Source: Liolophura sinensis (taxonomy: Eukaryota > Mollusca > Polyplacophora > Chitonida > Chitonidae). Taken from it: 64,000 bases of DNA. The first letter of the stretch is position 1. Each line of letters opens with the position of its first letter. The notes beneath the pieces are model-generated. The model was not told the origin of the DNA, ran no database searches, and saw only the letters and a list, made by a program, of their open reading frames with translations. A program made the translations under genes and the position numbers. Shown one piece after another: positions 32,849-44,027 of the stretch. The DNA is taken from positions 17,063,127 through 17,127,126 of the forward strand of contig NC_088297.1 of the NCBI RefSeq assembly GCF_032854445.1. The letters run 5' to 3'.

Positions 32849-34636
32849 TTTTATACATATGTCCTCAGCCTCTGCGGGTATTGATGGAATTCGAATGTCA
32901 GTTGTTAAACTCGTCTCCGATCACATTTCTGCCCCTCTGCCACATACTATTAACTTATCTTATGTATCAGGAATAGTTCCTGACTGCATGAAAATTGCTA
33001 AATTGTCGCCCGTATACAAAGCAGGAGAGGCTAACCAACTTGAAAACTACCGACCTATAGCCGTACTTCCCTGTTTCAGTAAAATACTATAGAAAATAAC
33101 TTCAAATGCAGTATTTAGCCATGCAGAAACTAATGGTATGATTGATAAAAAGAAATATGGCTTCAGAGCAAATCACTCAACATCTCTGGCTGCTTGTTCA
33201 TTGCATGATAAATTAGCGACTGCCAAGGAGAACAAACTGTACAGTATAGTCACATTTCTCGACCTTTCAAAGGCATTTGATACAGTAAATCGTGCCATAC
33301 TTTCGCGTAAACTTGAATACTATGGATTTAGAGGTATAAGTATCTCTTGGTTTAAATGTTATTTATACAATAGAACTCAGTGTGTATCGTTTTCTGACAC
33401 TTTATCATCAACTGAATCTGTACAATGTGGAGTTCCACAAGGTTCTAAACTAAGACCTTCTTGTTCTTACTTTATATCATCGATATCTCTCATGTATCTA
33501 ACCTTCTTCATTTTATTTTATTTGCAGATGATACCAACACAAATTACCCCTCTCATAATATAAATGATCTCTATAATACTATGTCCATTGAACTTGAAAA
33601 ACTTCATACTTGGTTCTTATACCTGAACATTACGAAGACAAAATATCTTCTCATAACCCCTCTCACTAAAAAGAAAATAAACTCACCACTCTCTCTTAAA
33701 ATATGTGACAATGAAATAGAAAGATTATATAAATTCAAGTTTCTTGGAATGGTCTTCACTTCCAAACTTCACTGGACTTCCCATATCGACTATATTAGTG
33801 CAAAGGTGTCTAGAAATCTCGGGTTGATAAGCCACATAGAGCATTATTTATCTGTATTTTTCTCTTATATATCCTTAACTTTCATACGGAAACATCATAT
33901 GGGGCAATACATATCGAACTCAGCTCACACCCTTACAGATCCTGCAGAAACGCATCATTCGAGCTATCACTTATTCAAACCTAAATGACAACACCGCCCC
34001 TCTGCTCAGTCAACTATCCATCTTACCACTGCGAGAGATGAACATTCTATCTGTATCACTGTTAGCACACAAGTTTTTTTATCATCCCGAACTTATTCTT
34101 CCCAGCTTCGAAACTTACCCGTTAAAACAATCTGCTACCCATCACTTTGTGACTAAAGCAACTCGATTGGATTATAGTAGACCTATGCACAGAACGAAAT
34201 TATTGTACTTCTCGTTAACAACAATTTGCCCTCGAGAATGGAATAAACTACCTACCACTCTTCGTTTTATAAATTCTATATCTCTTTCTAAATCAAAGCT
34301 TAAAGTATATCTCCTTGAGCAATTTGATTATGACGCATTTTGGCTGCTTATATACATGTAGGTTAATGACCAAAAAAAGTTCCCTAAAGTTCATCTTAAG
34401 GTTTCCAACATCTTTCATGCTTCCTGAATGCGAACATTTGTTTGTTACCATGTATGTACATATATGTCACACTGTTATATCATTACCATTAATTTATGTA
34501 TATACTCTATTACATAACATTCTACTTTTCATGGGATAGGACAAGCTCATGTGAGCTTTATTCCCGCCTAATGCATTACTCGTGTATACTCATGTACTTA
34601 ATTTAAGGTTTATGGAGAATAAGAAATGGAATGGAA
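32849..34636 (+). mobile_element. 5'-truncated non-LTR retrotransposon (jockey/CR1-like)
   Basis: This carries most of a LINE reverse transcriptase and a 3' end with a short ATGGAATGGAATT repeat, typical of CR1/L2-type tails. The endonuclease and ORF1 are absent. It lies inside a copy of module E: module E sequence stops near 32848 and resumes at about 34640 (compare 50220-50340 in copy 4). The exact left junction is uncertain and I found no clear target duplication. Confidence 0.85.
32862..34361 (+). pseudogene. Non-LTR reverse transcriptase, frameshifted
   Basis: Read in order: SSASAGIDGIRMSVVKL; LSPVYKAGEANQLENYRPIA, the classic RT motif; one stop at 33090; YGFRANHSTSLAACSL; IVTFLDLSKAFDTVNRAILS, with the first catalytic Asp; VQCGVPQGSKLRPS; then after a frame change FILFADDTNTNYPS, whose FADD is the catalytic box; and the thumb section YKFKFLGMVFTSKLHWTSHI. 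The remaining C-terminal part (34038-34361) contains CPREWNKLPTTLRF, a common end motif of such elements. At least one stop and two frameshifts; dead copy. This family nicks the target and primes reverse transcription from it. Confidence 0.9.
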
Positions 34637-34815
34637 TTAAAGCAAATCAGTGTTGATACAAAACTTAGCAATCATGTTATCTTTGTCAACTGTCAGGGTA
34701 ATCTTCATGTGTATTGTACATGTGCACTGATGTAAACTTTCAGCGGGCTATCCAGCAATATAGGGCTATCTATGATAAATATTAAGCTAAAAGTACACCC
34801 GAAAATTGTCTGTAT
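34637..34815 (+). repeat. Module E, copy 1 (second part)
   Basis: AAATCAGTGTTGATA, then ATCTTCATG, CTGATGTAAACTTTCAGCGG and GGCTATCCAG match the 50335-50470 section of module E copy 4. This shows that the LINE split the module. Confidence 0.55.
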
Positions 34816-35109
34816 TTCTTCCCTATTATAACGACATATACACAGTAAGCAAAATTCGTGCACAATGAACGCTTACAATTTATTCCATTCTATGCGAAAG
34901 CACATGTATTTGTGACGTCATCAGTTCGGAGACAGATGAATCAATGTCCCTGCATGTGCTTGAGTTACAGTTCGGAAAAGTTAAATATTTGTGAGTTCTG
35001 GTGACATCATACACATTATTGTCATGCATATCACAGAAAAGTAGAGAGAAACGCGTTTTTCTATTGACGCCCCTTCTTCAAATACATGTACTTACATTTC
35101 AGACCCTTA

Positions 35110-35187
35110 ATGCTGGCCGCCGTCGTATAAGTGAAATAGTATTGAGCACAGCGTAAAACACCAATCAAATAAATAAATAAATAAATC
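35110..35187 (+). mobile_element. SINE family S1, 3' fragment joined to S3
   Basis: AATGCTGGCCGCCGTCGTAT up to CAGCGTAAAACACCAATC and an (AAAT)n tail. The tail runs straight into an S3 SINE at 35188. Confidence 0.8.
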
Positions 35188-35510
35188 AAACCCGGGTAGG
35201 GTCATGTACCAAAGACTTTAAATGTGATACTTGCTGCTGCCTCGCTTGGCGCTTTGCATAGAAAACTTAGAGCAAGAAAACAGGACTGGTTGGCCTGGTG
35301 TCAGTATAATGTGACTGGGTGGTGTTGTGTCTGGTGCCTTCGGCATGATGCTTCAGTGTCGACAGCACTTTGCGGCATGGACTCGCCACAAGAAGACACA
35401 ATATATGTAAACACGCCTGATGGCTCCTCTTCGTCATCTGACTGGAAACTTGATAAGTACGACATTAAACCCCGAGCATACATACATGCATACATACAAA
35501 CAGCGGTTGA
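35188..35510 (+). mobile_element. SINE family S3 with (CATA)n tail
   Basis: Starts with an AAACCCGGGTAGGGTCATG section, continues GCTGCTGCCTCGCTTGGCGC, AGCAAGAAAACAGGACTGGT, GGTGTTGTGTCTGGTGCCTT and CGGCATGATGCTTCAGTGTC, and ends GATAAGTACGACATTAAACC with a (CATA)n tail. Such ACGACATTAAACCC(CATA)n ends are common in molluscan SINEs. A second, partial copy is at 57668. The 173-codon frame 35224-35745 runs through it and is not a gene. Confidence 0.75.
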
Positions 35511-35769
35511 TTGTCCCATGATAAAAAGTAATGATGTTGCTTTTTCATTTAAATTCCCGATGATTTATTGCAGAGCCTCCACTTCTTGTTTACCATTCCA
35601 CCTTTTCGGTAATCTCAAAATTCTTGAAACTGATTTAACTTTTAAATCAATTAATTTTTCTAGATTTTTTCCTTTGCTATTTGTAGTAGCCCAGCTTCTG
35701 ATCATCGTTAAATGGAAAACGGATTTTAGGACGTATTTGCTCTAATTTGAGTGGATAGCTGTGTTAGCT
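35511..35769. other. No gene recognised
   Basis: T-rich spacer between S3 and module A. Confidence 0.4.
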
Positions 35770-36215
35770 AAAACGTTTTACAAAGTTCGGCCTCTGACGT
35801 AAGACGGTCTCTCTAAAAATACGGTATTGAATTGAAGACATAAAATACCACTAGCCAACAAATCAAATGACACAGATCTTTTTTTCAAGATTTCTTTAGC
35901 TAAGTTGTAATTGAAAACCGTGATGGCGTATTAAAACCTTTTCAGTGTTCACATCACTTTTTGTCCACAACTCTAGAAGTGACATTTTGTTACGACCAGG
36001 GTTATAGGCGTATTTTTAAAAATTATCCCATCCTGCATCCCATCCTGCAGTAACAAAGATCGATTGCTTCGAATATATTTGCACGTGAGCAGAATGGGGT
36101 AATCTATTCCTGCAATCGTTTTTAAACGATAATTTGGTGCTAGATGAGACACTGTGATCTCATTGGGGAAGCTTTATAGCTATTATAGAACAAGCTGAGA
36201 CACGTCTACTCTAGT
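35770..36215 (+). repeat. Module A, copy 1
   Basis: TTCGGCCTCTGACGTAAGAC, then a GGTATTGAATTGAAG block, ACCACTAGCC, TGACATTTTGTTACGACCAG, an AAAGATCGATTGCTTCGAA section and TAATCTATTCCTGCAATCG. The same series recurs at 44380 and 51055. No coding frame is shared between copies. Confidence 0.72.
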
Positions 36216-36373
36216 TCGCCTGTGTCTGGTAATGCAGCTTTTTAATTTGCTTCTTTCAGTAATTTTACTGATATTTAATGCCGTACTAAAAACATTATCG
36301 CCCTTCTTTACCTGGTAATAAAATTTGTCAATTTGCTAGTTTATTTGACTGATATTTAATACTGTAGTAAGGA

Positions 36374-36720
36374 GTCAGTGAATGAGTGAGCGAGTGAGTT
36401 TGTGCACGGGGTTTAACGTCGTACTTAACAATTTTTCAGTCATATGACTGAATCCTTAGAGTGCATGCAATGTGACTTCTTGTTCCACCGCTCTTTAATC
36501 TAGTGCTGATTCACTTAGACGCCTTACCGAAGGCAAGTAAGCTGCCCCGCCCGAAAAATTAAACTGATACGGGTGAACTAGTCGTTGCACTGTCTCCTTC
36601 ATGCTGACCGCCAAGTGAGGAAGTTACACAACTTCCTCTTAAGGTTTTAGGTGTGACTCGACTCAGGATTGATTCAGAATCTACCGAAGCGGACGCTCTA
36701 CCAACTATCGGGGTCAGTCC
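36374..36720 (-). mobile_element. SINE family S2, full copy with 10-bp TSD
   Basis: A 347-bp S2 copy bounded by GTAGTAAGGA at 36364-36373 and 36721-36730. The tRNA-like head is at the high end; the complement includes TTGGTAGAGCGTCCGCTTCG (A-box region) and a B-box-like section around AATCCTGAGTCGAGTCACAC. The body runs left to a (GTGA)n tail at 36379-36402. The head is partly decayed. Confidence 0.88.
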
Positions 36721-36730
36721 GTAGTAAGGA

Positions 36731-37014
36731 ATAACTGACTGATAACATTTCACCTGTACAGCGGAGATGAGCCTTTTAATGGTGGAAACAAGGAGAGCCA
36801 GGGGTAAACCATGAACCGTTGAGGAGTTCCTGATGAAGTAATAGATATACTTGCACGCCATGTTGGTAGGCAAATCTACTTAAACAAAGGTACGACTGTG
36901 TAAACGGATGGAAGAGCGCCGTTGGCCGAATTCCCTATCCAAGGCTTGGTTTGAACCGGCAGCTTGCGTGCCTTGTATAGTGTAGTATCTGCATCTGCTA
37001 CTGATGTAATTGAA
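36731..37014. other. No gene recognised
   Basis: Short frames overlapping the SINE edge; no domain. TTGGTTTGAACCGGC at about 36946 resembles a tRNA T-arm and may belong to the dispersed repeat at 37015. Confidence 0.35.
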
Positions 37015-37205
37015 GACGCACAGCATAGAGAGTAAAACCTGAGCAGCGCAGCTACTGTGATAGCTGACAAAAGGCGCGTAACCAGTGATGTACGATATCT
37101 GATACATGTAACTCAGTTTGGGTTTTTGTTCTAACGGTTGATGTAAATGCTTACATAGTAGCAAATTACACGCACCCCTAGCACTATGGCTTAAGCAGAA
37201 TCTGG
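37015..37205. repeat. Dispersed repeat S4, copy 1
   Basis: GCATAGAGAGTAAAACCTGA, then TGTGATAG, CGTAACCAGTGA, GTTTTTGTTCTAACGGTTGA, and TAGTAGCAAATTACACGC. Matches 39172-39360 at most positions and, less well, 54085-54215. Probably a SINE or MITE remnant; no ends were defined. Confidence 0.65.
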
Positions 37206-37714
37206 TAAAAAAAATAAATGCGGTCATGTTCACTTTAATTTAATTTAATTTAATTTACAATAACATTAAAACAATGCAGAGGTGTCAGGGACAATATCTC
37301 CCTTCAGCGAAATTAATTATGCGTTCAAAACTTATTCTTATCGTCAGCATGCATATTATTTATTCATATTTAGTTCTGTAGAATTCCAACGCTTTTCAAT
37401 TGCATGGTGGAAATGTTTTAGACCAACTTAATTAGCTCTACGTGCTATCAAAGGGCTTTTTGTGCAATTTGATATAAAATAAAAGCTCGTTAGTTTTCTG
37501 TCTGTGATGAGCCATGACTCAACTGACTATAGCCTCATAGCACTACCTGTAATGACCTTGTTTTAGAATTCTTTTGCCTTTAGGGAAGTCCTTGTAAGGG
37601 CATCTATCATCCAAAAATAGCAGCCCGGCAATGAGAGTTAAAGTTTTTCCAATGCTTTTGGAAAATGTTTTTTTCATTTTTTTTTGTAATTAAATACATG
37701 TATTCTGTTTCTTC

Positions 37715-37802
37715 CCACCATAAAGCTGGCGGCCATCATATAAGTGAAATATTCTTGAGCACGTCGTAAAAGCACCTATCAGGAAAAAAAAATAAATACA
37801 TA
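37715..37802 (+). mobile_element. SINE family S1, 3' fragment
   Basis: CACCATAAAGCTGGCGGCCA, TCATATAAGTGAAATATTC, a changed GCACGTCGTAAAAGCACC section, and an A-rich AAATAAATACA tail. Confidence 0.7.
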
Positions 37803-39171
37803 AGCCATTAAGTACATATATACATAACTCAATAAAACAAATAAATAAATACAACAAATGAATAAACACTGAGAAGTGTTCTGTTTGGAGAAAAGGACAT
37901 TTGTATACATTTATTTATGATTTAGCATAACACTGATCCTGCATGGTTTGACTTGATTAAACCTATTCCAGCAATAACAACACAGTGAGATGTCTTAGAT
38001 CCCAGCTGACTTTGTTCTTTAAAATAAAATAGCTCATATTTCTCATTTGTTCACCGAAACCGATTCAGAGAAAACAGGTTTGACTTCATAACAAGGTTAT
38101 CATATGGGTGCTCACTGGATACTGTTCGCGGAGAGGGAATTTTCATTCCCCATATTCCCATGTCAAATCAACGAAAATGAAAAGAATAACTATTAGCAAT
38201 ACCGGGATATGGCACTGAAGGCAAAGCACAGTGGTTATAAATGTACTGAAAATTGTCATCTGTTATTCTTTTTAGTAGCACTTCCAAAATCAGATTACAG
38301 TCTCTTCTACCCTAAATTACTGTTTAATAACAGCTAGAGAGAAAAATAGAGCGACATTGCTGTCGATAAAACTGGACTCCGGGAGCAGGTTAATTAAGCA
38401 CTTCCGTAAATATATTCGGAGCAATCGATCTTTGTTATCCAGGTACAACGAGATAAAAAAAAGACTAGAATAATTGTAAAAGAATACAACTGTAATACTG
38501 ACCGTGACAAACTGTCACTTTTAGAATTTCGAACAAAAAAAGAAGTGAACACTAAAAAGGTTTTAATGTGCCATCATTATTTCATTTATCGCTCAGCTAG
38601 AAAACTGGAAACATCACATGTGCGCCGTGCGCGTTGTAAGCTGATGTTAGTTTTTGGCTTTAATTCAGCAGTGTATATTTGCTGAGAGGCTGCCTTGCGT
38701 CTGTGACCGAACATTGCGAAGTGTTTCAGCTAACACAGCTATTCATTCATATTAAATAAAACACGTTCTAAATGCATAGATCCTCTTCAATGAGCGGAAG
38801 TACTCCGAGAGACAGCAAAACCAAATATAGTTTCAAAAGCACGTAAAACGAATTTTCAGAACCATGGAATTCCTACCAAAGGTGGGAACGGTAACTAAGA
38901 AGAGGAAGTTCTAAAATCCACCACCAGTAATTTAGCGTAAGTTATGAAAAACCAACATGATTAGCTATTAGCACGGGTTCAATAACGGCAAGAATTCCCC
39001 CTTTTTTGATATTTACCTTAGATATAAGTGGATATCCATTTACAACCGGTGCTACGAAAAAGAAGTAAATATGTATAAATATGCATATTGTAACAATGAT
39101 GATAAGCTTGAAATGATTATTATTACTACTTAGTAAGATACCCCATCCAACCAATTTACAATATAATTAAG
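37803..39171. other. No gene recognised
   Basis: AT-rich DNA. A 70-codon frame at 38942-39154 has no support. Confidence 0.4.
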
Positions 39172-39360
39172 ACATATAGCATAGAGAGTAAACCCAGAGC
39201 AGCCACGACAGTGTGATAGTTGGCAAATGATCGCACGTAACCGGTGAAACACGCTCTCTTGTCAATTTATCCCAGTTAGGAGTTTATTCTAATTGTTTAT
39301 GTAAAAGGCTTAAATAGTAACAAATTACACGCCCCCTAGCACCATGGCTTGCTGTACACG
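39172..39360. repeat. Dispersed repeat S4, copy 2
   Basis: Same blocks as 37015-37205 (AGCATAGAGAGTAAACCCAG, TAGTAACAAATTACACGCCC, CTAGCACCATGGCTTG), with similar spacing. The continuation GATGATTCAAACCGGGCG resembles a tRNA T-arm. Confidence 0.65.
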
Positions 39361-39589
39361 AGATGATGATTCAAACCGGGCGTTGGATAGAGAGTTTACA
39401 GAATTCCCTCACCAAAACTGTTAGCATCGCTCCTCGATGCATTTATATAGTTTAGCCTTCATTTAAGACGATTAGTTGTCCATCAATATGGCGTTCTAGT
39501 CTGCCGGTGAGAAACTTTGTCAAGGGTTTCTGAACGTTCGTGGTTTACCCGGGGCTCTTGTAATAGGAACTGAGCAAGTTACACCTGTA

Positions 39590-39835
39590 TATGAAAGGCC
39601 CAGAAAGATGCCAAAGCTCATCCGTTGACAGCCCAGACAATTTACGACTACCGTTAACGGTTTGTTGCTGGGTATATTAAAGCATCCAAAAGCATCCCTA
39701 ATTGCCTTACCATTCCGTCTTGAGGCCACCAGGTGTCTAGGAAGGTATGGGGCGCATATCATCCAGTACAGGGTCGTGAAAACTGGGTGAAAGACGCTGA
39801 AACATATCCAAAAACTTTTTTTACTTCTCCTGTTT
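39590..39835 (+). repeat. Module B, copy 1
   Basis: CCCAGAAAGATGCCAAAGC, then GGTTTGTTGCTGGGTAT, TCCAAAAGCATCCCTAATTG, and an AGGGTCGTGAAAACTGGGTG block. Matches 45225-45420 and 47985-48195. The 164-codon minus-strand frame 39520-40014 crosses it but is not conserved in the other copies. Confidence 0.65.
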
Positions 39836-40004
39836 AGGCACAACGGCACGTGTCCAGAATATACTTCTGCTTCATGGTTGTGTCTAATTTCGTTTAAACC
39901 GGGGCTAGCGAATGTAGATTCATCGTGTTGAATTAGATCGGTTGGTTGCAAATCAAAGCTCAGCTGAGATACATAGTTTGTTATCCACAACTGATATAAT
40001 AGCA

Positions 40005-40262
40005 TGGTACACAATTTGAAAACTGATTTCGCTCATTCCCCTAGACCATACCTTGCGTCTTTCCAAAACCATTGAAAGTCGTTGACTGTTTCTCTTTTCC
40101 TCTTTACATTTTTTCTTATTTTCGTACTTTATATACTTTCTCAGTTCTTTGTGTAATACATCGTGTCGGGAATTGGCCTTGTGATGATTGACCTGGAACA
40201 TATTTATTGGTTGACGGCTGGTATGTGACTGCCTGTTTTGACGTGTGGACTGGTACTTCATC
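40005..40262 (-). repeat. Module B second half, copy 1, inverted
   Basis: The complement of this stretch reads AGTCCACACGTCAAAACAGG, ATACCAGCCGTCAACCAATA, CAAGGCCAATTCCC and AAAGAACTGAGAAAGTATAT, ending GAGCGAAATCAGTTTTCAA. That matches 45415-45665 in copy 2, which is on the plus strand. So this half-module is turned round relative to its neighbours. Confidence 0.7.
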
Positions 40263-41085
40263 TTCTCATAAACTGCCGCCTAAGTTTTCTGTCAAGACAA
40301 CATAATTATTAAATTACCTCCCCTTGTTGTGGACGTTATACCCAGCAGTGGCGATATACGTCAAGATCAATATGAACCCAGAAGAAGATTTCATAGGGAC
40401 TGCATAGTGCTTATCTTACCTGAAACTTGGAATTTGATTACGAATTAGAGCAGCTGGATTTGAAACTTAATCAGATGTCCGGCTTTCAATCGGACACATG
40501 GGGAGCGGGATCAAAGTCGACCTTTGGACAAAAAATTTGCTTGTGGGGCTTTTCGGTCAACAACGCTTGCCGTTTCAGCATTCTGGAGTTTCTTATGCCC
40601 CAACAACATCAGTAACTCTCGGTGGTTTATGTAGGGCATTCCTCCTTCCTCCACCCATAAAACTTACTGTCATATATCGTAAAAGTAAAATATTGTTTAT
40701 TATGGCAACCAAAGGAATCAAATAAGTAAAAACAGCTAACTTCCAGCAAGTTTTGGACAGGTTTGGCGTGACCAAGACGTTAGTCTTTCAGTCGTTCACA
40801 TACACAATGTGGAGGATCAATCCCAGTCTCTGACAAAAAATTTCAAAATACAACTGCTTCTACTTCTGCTTCTACGTGTTTTATTCTGACCACAATCGCC
40901 GGTTTTATGACGACCTTCAACCAGTCTTGTTGTCAGAAGTCACCTCTCCAAGTGACACTAGTGGAGCGGATCGAAGAGCTTTGTTTTCAGCTGGGATGTT
41001 AACGTCACTTGTCAACAAACTATTCTGATTAAAACGAGGACTTTTAAACATATGAAAGGCTCGAAATGAGCAACAGTACATTGTT
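40263..41085 (+). repeat. Modules C and D, copy 1
   Basis: Module C (40263-40460): AAATTACCTCCCCTTGTTGT and a CTGAAACTTGGAATTTGATTA section. Module D (40600-41085): GGTGGTTTATGTAGGGC, then AAGACGTTAGTCTTTCAGTC, GTTCACATACACAATGTGGA, ACTGCTTCTACTTCTGCTTC, and GTCAGAAGTCACC. The matching copies are 48265-48490 (C), and 46100-46545 and 48730-49290 (D). Confidence 0.7.
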
Positions 41086-41224
41086 CATATTAAAATTTCT
41101 TAGACTTACATATTTCTCTAGATTGCAGAATGTCATCAAAACAGAACAAAACACAGTCTGGAGCAATGAAATGTGACAATAGACTCTCCCGCCTTTAAAT
41201 ATCTGTTAACATTCGCGTCGCATA

Positions 41225-41507
41225 GTAGTCTACCCAAAAACCTAACCTTTTAGGCCAAATTAAGGTCGCTGACGCAAGACGATTGGTGATATAGCTGAGA
41301 AGATATCAGTTTTGTCTTTTTTTACCCGCAGAGGTGCCGTAAAGAACATTACACAATCTCTGAACAGGTTGAAAAGAACATCGACTGCCTTTCACAATAT
41401 AGTCATCAAGACAAGATAAACTTTGAGAGAATCTCAATAAACCGCCTCTCCAGCAGGTAACTGTTTTAAGACCTCTGCATTAATCACTTCAAATGAATTT
41501 GAGTATT
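41225..41507 (+). repeat. Module E, copy 2 (first part)
   Basis: GACGCAAGACGATTGGTGAT, AAGATATCAGTTTTG, ACCCGCAGAGG, CATCAAGACAAGATAAAC and CTCCAGCAGGTAACTG follow the module E order. Module sequence breaks off near 41507 and resumes at about 43568. Confidence 0.7.
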
Positions 41508-41646
41508 GTAACAAATTTAACCACACTTAAGATACCTGTAGATACATAGAGAGTAGTAACATCACAAGACGGTAAGAGTAAAACTATACTCATTTTTGTT
41601 AGGAACATTTTATATGGACAATAAACTCTAGAACATTGAACTTTCA

Positions 41647-41759
<113 letters not shown>

Positions 41760-42718
41760 GGGACTGATGCCATCACTGGGTTTGACTTTTACTCAATATT
41801 GGACTCGTTATAGCAGAGTTTTTAACTCTGGATATAAGTATATTTCAATTATTATGGCTGCTTATTACCCACCCCTTTGTGTATATATGGGCCTAGCTCC
41901 ATTATTTATTGACTGATAATGTCAGTATAGTATTTGACATTTAATAGTTGTTGCTACAGTTACAAAAGATCTGGTTTCGTGTAAGTACTATTTTTTCAGT
42001 ATGAATATAGATTATCATAGTCACTTGCTGTTTAAAAGATAATAATTGGTGACGTTTTAAACAGTGACGTTAGCTGAGTTTTTATTAGGTCAGTCCTTGA
42101 GAACTTTATTTTGTTGTTAGTTCCCATTCGCAGTTTAAGGCATTTTGGACATTTAGGACAAGAAGTAACCATAGTTTTATCCTTGGGATCTTTTTGAGAC
42201 TGGTATAGAGTAGTGAATGGTGATTCACACGTAGTAATAGTCTTGGAAGTCGGTTTAGAGTAGGATTTGTGCGGCTATAGTAGCGACATCGGCCGAAGAA
42301 TTTAGCATTACGTTGATCAAATATGGTTGAGTATGTGGTAGATATACTTTAGGAAAAGTTTGACAGCAGTACTAACTCAAAATGGCATCGTTTCAACGTA
42401 TATTTTTCGTGAAGTTTACTCTTGAAAATTAGGTCCTACCGTTTTCTTGAGCCATCCATTTGCGCGTAAGCAAGTTCTATGAATATGACAATTTTTATGC
42501 ATACATCGACTCTTGTAGATGTGAGATAAGCTTTTTAATTAACGTCATGGATAAAGGGAATTATTACGTCTTTTGGTGATTTTGATTGTTGACTTTTAAA
42601 TCACAAATTACTTGAGAAGTTTTAAACGTTTGGAGCGAAAGACTAATTTCTCCACGTCAATGATAGTGTTAGGATTTTAGCAGGTTTGTGACTGACGTGC
42701 AGCTATTTTGCGGGTTAT

Positions 42719-42960
42719 CTACAGAAATTCCATCTACACTAACGTTAAGCACTGCTTAAGTAAATTTCACTAGCGATGCTTCACATAGCTGGATTCCGTA
42801 CTTCCACGAACAGATCGGTCCATGTCGTCTGTGACAGCCGCTGTTCCCGAGTGCAGATGCACTGGGATCCACGGACGATACGTTGACGGAATCAGCCAGT
42901 GAAGCATCGCTAGTGAAATTTCGGCAGTGCTTAACATTAGTGTAGATGGAGTCTCTGTAG
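42719..42960. repeat. Long inverted repeat (about 75-bp arms, 86-bp loop)
   Basis: Left arm 42719-42799 starts CTACAGAAATTCCATCTACA and the right arm 42886-42960 ends AGATGGAGTCTCTGTAG. They pair over TCCATCTACACTAA, GTTAAGCACTGC, AATTTCACTAGCGATGCTTC and GGATTCCGT with few mismatches. The hairpin may be a MITE or a foldback within the larger insert. Confidence 0.85.
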
Positions 42961-43100
42961 ATACAAGGTGAAGTATCAAGAGTGCAGACGCACTAGAATC
43001 CACAGGAGATACGTTAATGGGATCGGCCGATGTAGAATCTTTCTAGAGGAAGGTTCGGCAGTATTTAAACGTCAGTGTGGATAGAGTGTCTGTGAAGTAT
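42852..43100. repeat. Diverged direct repeat of about 128 bp
   Basis: The section starting GAGTGCAGATGCACTGGGAT at 42850 is followed by a similar one starting GAGTGCAGACGCACTAGAAT at 42979. Both continue ..GATACGTT..GGATC..GCC, then a ..TTCGGCAGT.TT..A section, and GAAGTATC. The right hairpin arm is part of the first copy. Confidence 0.75.
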
Positions 43101-43567
43101 CAGGCACTGAGGAGCTTCTGGGGTAATAGGTTCACCATAATGCTATATAAGTGCTGTGTTTTGATGAATTAGAAACACCACATCTCTATCAGCAACTTCC
43201 TTATACATAAGGGAAATAAAGCTGTTGTTGTTTAATGATGAACTGAACATTCTTTCTGGACCTTCATCAGTGCATATTTATTTCACCACTGGAATTCATG
43301 GTTTTTCTGCAGTCTCTAATATGGACGGCCCGATTATATAAACAAGGAAGAATGGAATCTAACTGGAACTCAAAATCACGTAGCGGTGCTTCTTTAAGTT
43401 AGGTGTAAATGTTTACATCATCCCATGGTTTGTACCAAAATTCACATGAAACTAGCAAAGGGTGAATGAGTTCACGAGAACTGGTACTCTTCATAGACTT
43501 TCGTAGTAAAATGGAAATATAATCGCTCTACACTTGAACAATGATAAGGATTGGAAGAAATATCCGC

Positions 43568-44027
43568 TACAGTATTTTTCATGATAAATGCCTTTCGTTC
43601 CCTGCGACCTAAAAATCACACATACAGATTGGTCGCTGCAGTGCTTTCTTTTTATATTCAGAACAATCAGTCGGAGTAGAACAGATGTCAAATTTCAATT
43701 GAGGTCACGGTAATCTCTAATACAGGGAAGAAGACGCACGTGACGAAGAATGAATTGAATTGAACTGGAAATGTATCATTATGTTTTTAAGGATTTCTTG
43801 CAACCACGACAGAATCGTAATCAGTCCGTGGCAATAAAGGTATCAGGATCGAATCCAGCTTTCGCTAGATGAGATGCGGCTTTTCATTCTCAAGTACTTA
43901 ATAAAGACTGAAGTATAAATCTGTCGGCATGGTGTTAAACTCCAGTCAGAAGAAAAGATACCAATAAAAGATGGAGACCAAGTCACATTACTCCAGCTTA
44001 CTTACGTGTGCTTTACAAAACCAATTT
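43568..44027 (+). repeat. Module E, copy 2 (second part)
   Basis: TTCCCTGCGACC, then TGCAGTGCTTTCTTT, GAACAATCAGTC, TCAATTGAGGTCACGGTAAT, GAAGACGCACGTGACGAAGA, ATCGAATCCAGCTTTCGCTA and ACAAAACCAATTTCCA. All fit copies at 46850-47280 and 49630-50120. It ends at the S1 insertion. Confidence 0.72.

Noticed and set aside
35224-35745. 173-codon frame
   Set aside because: Its first half is the S3 SINE including the (CATA)n tail; the rest is T-rich non-coding DNA.
39520-40014. 164-codon minus-strand frame
   Set aside because: It overlaps module B; the other module copies do not keep this frame.
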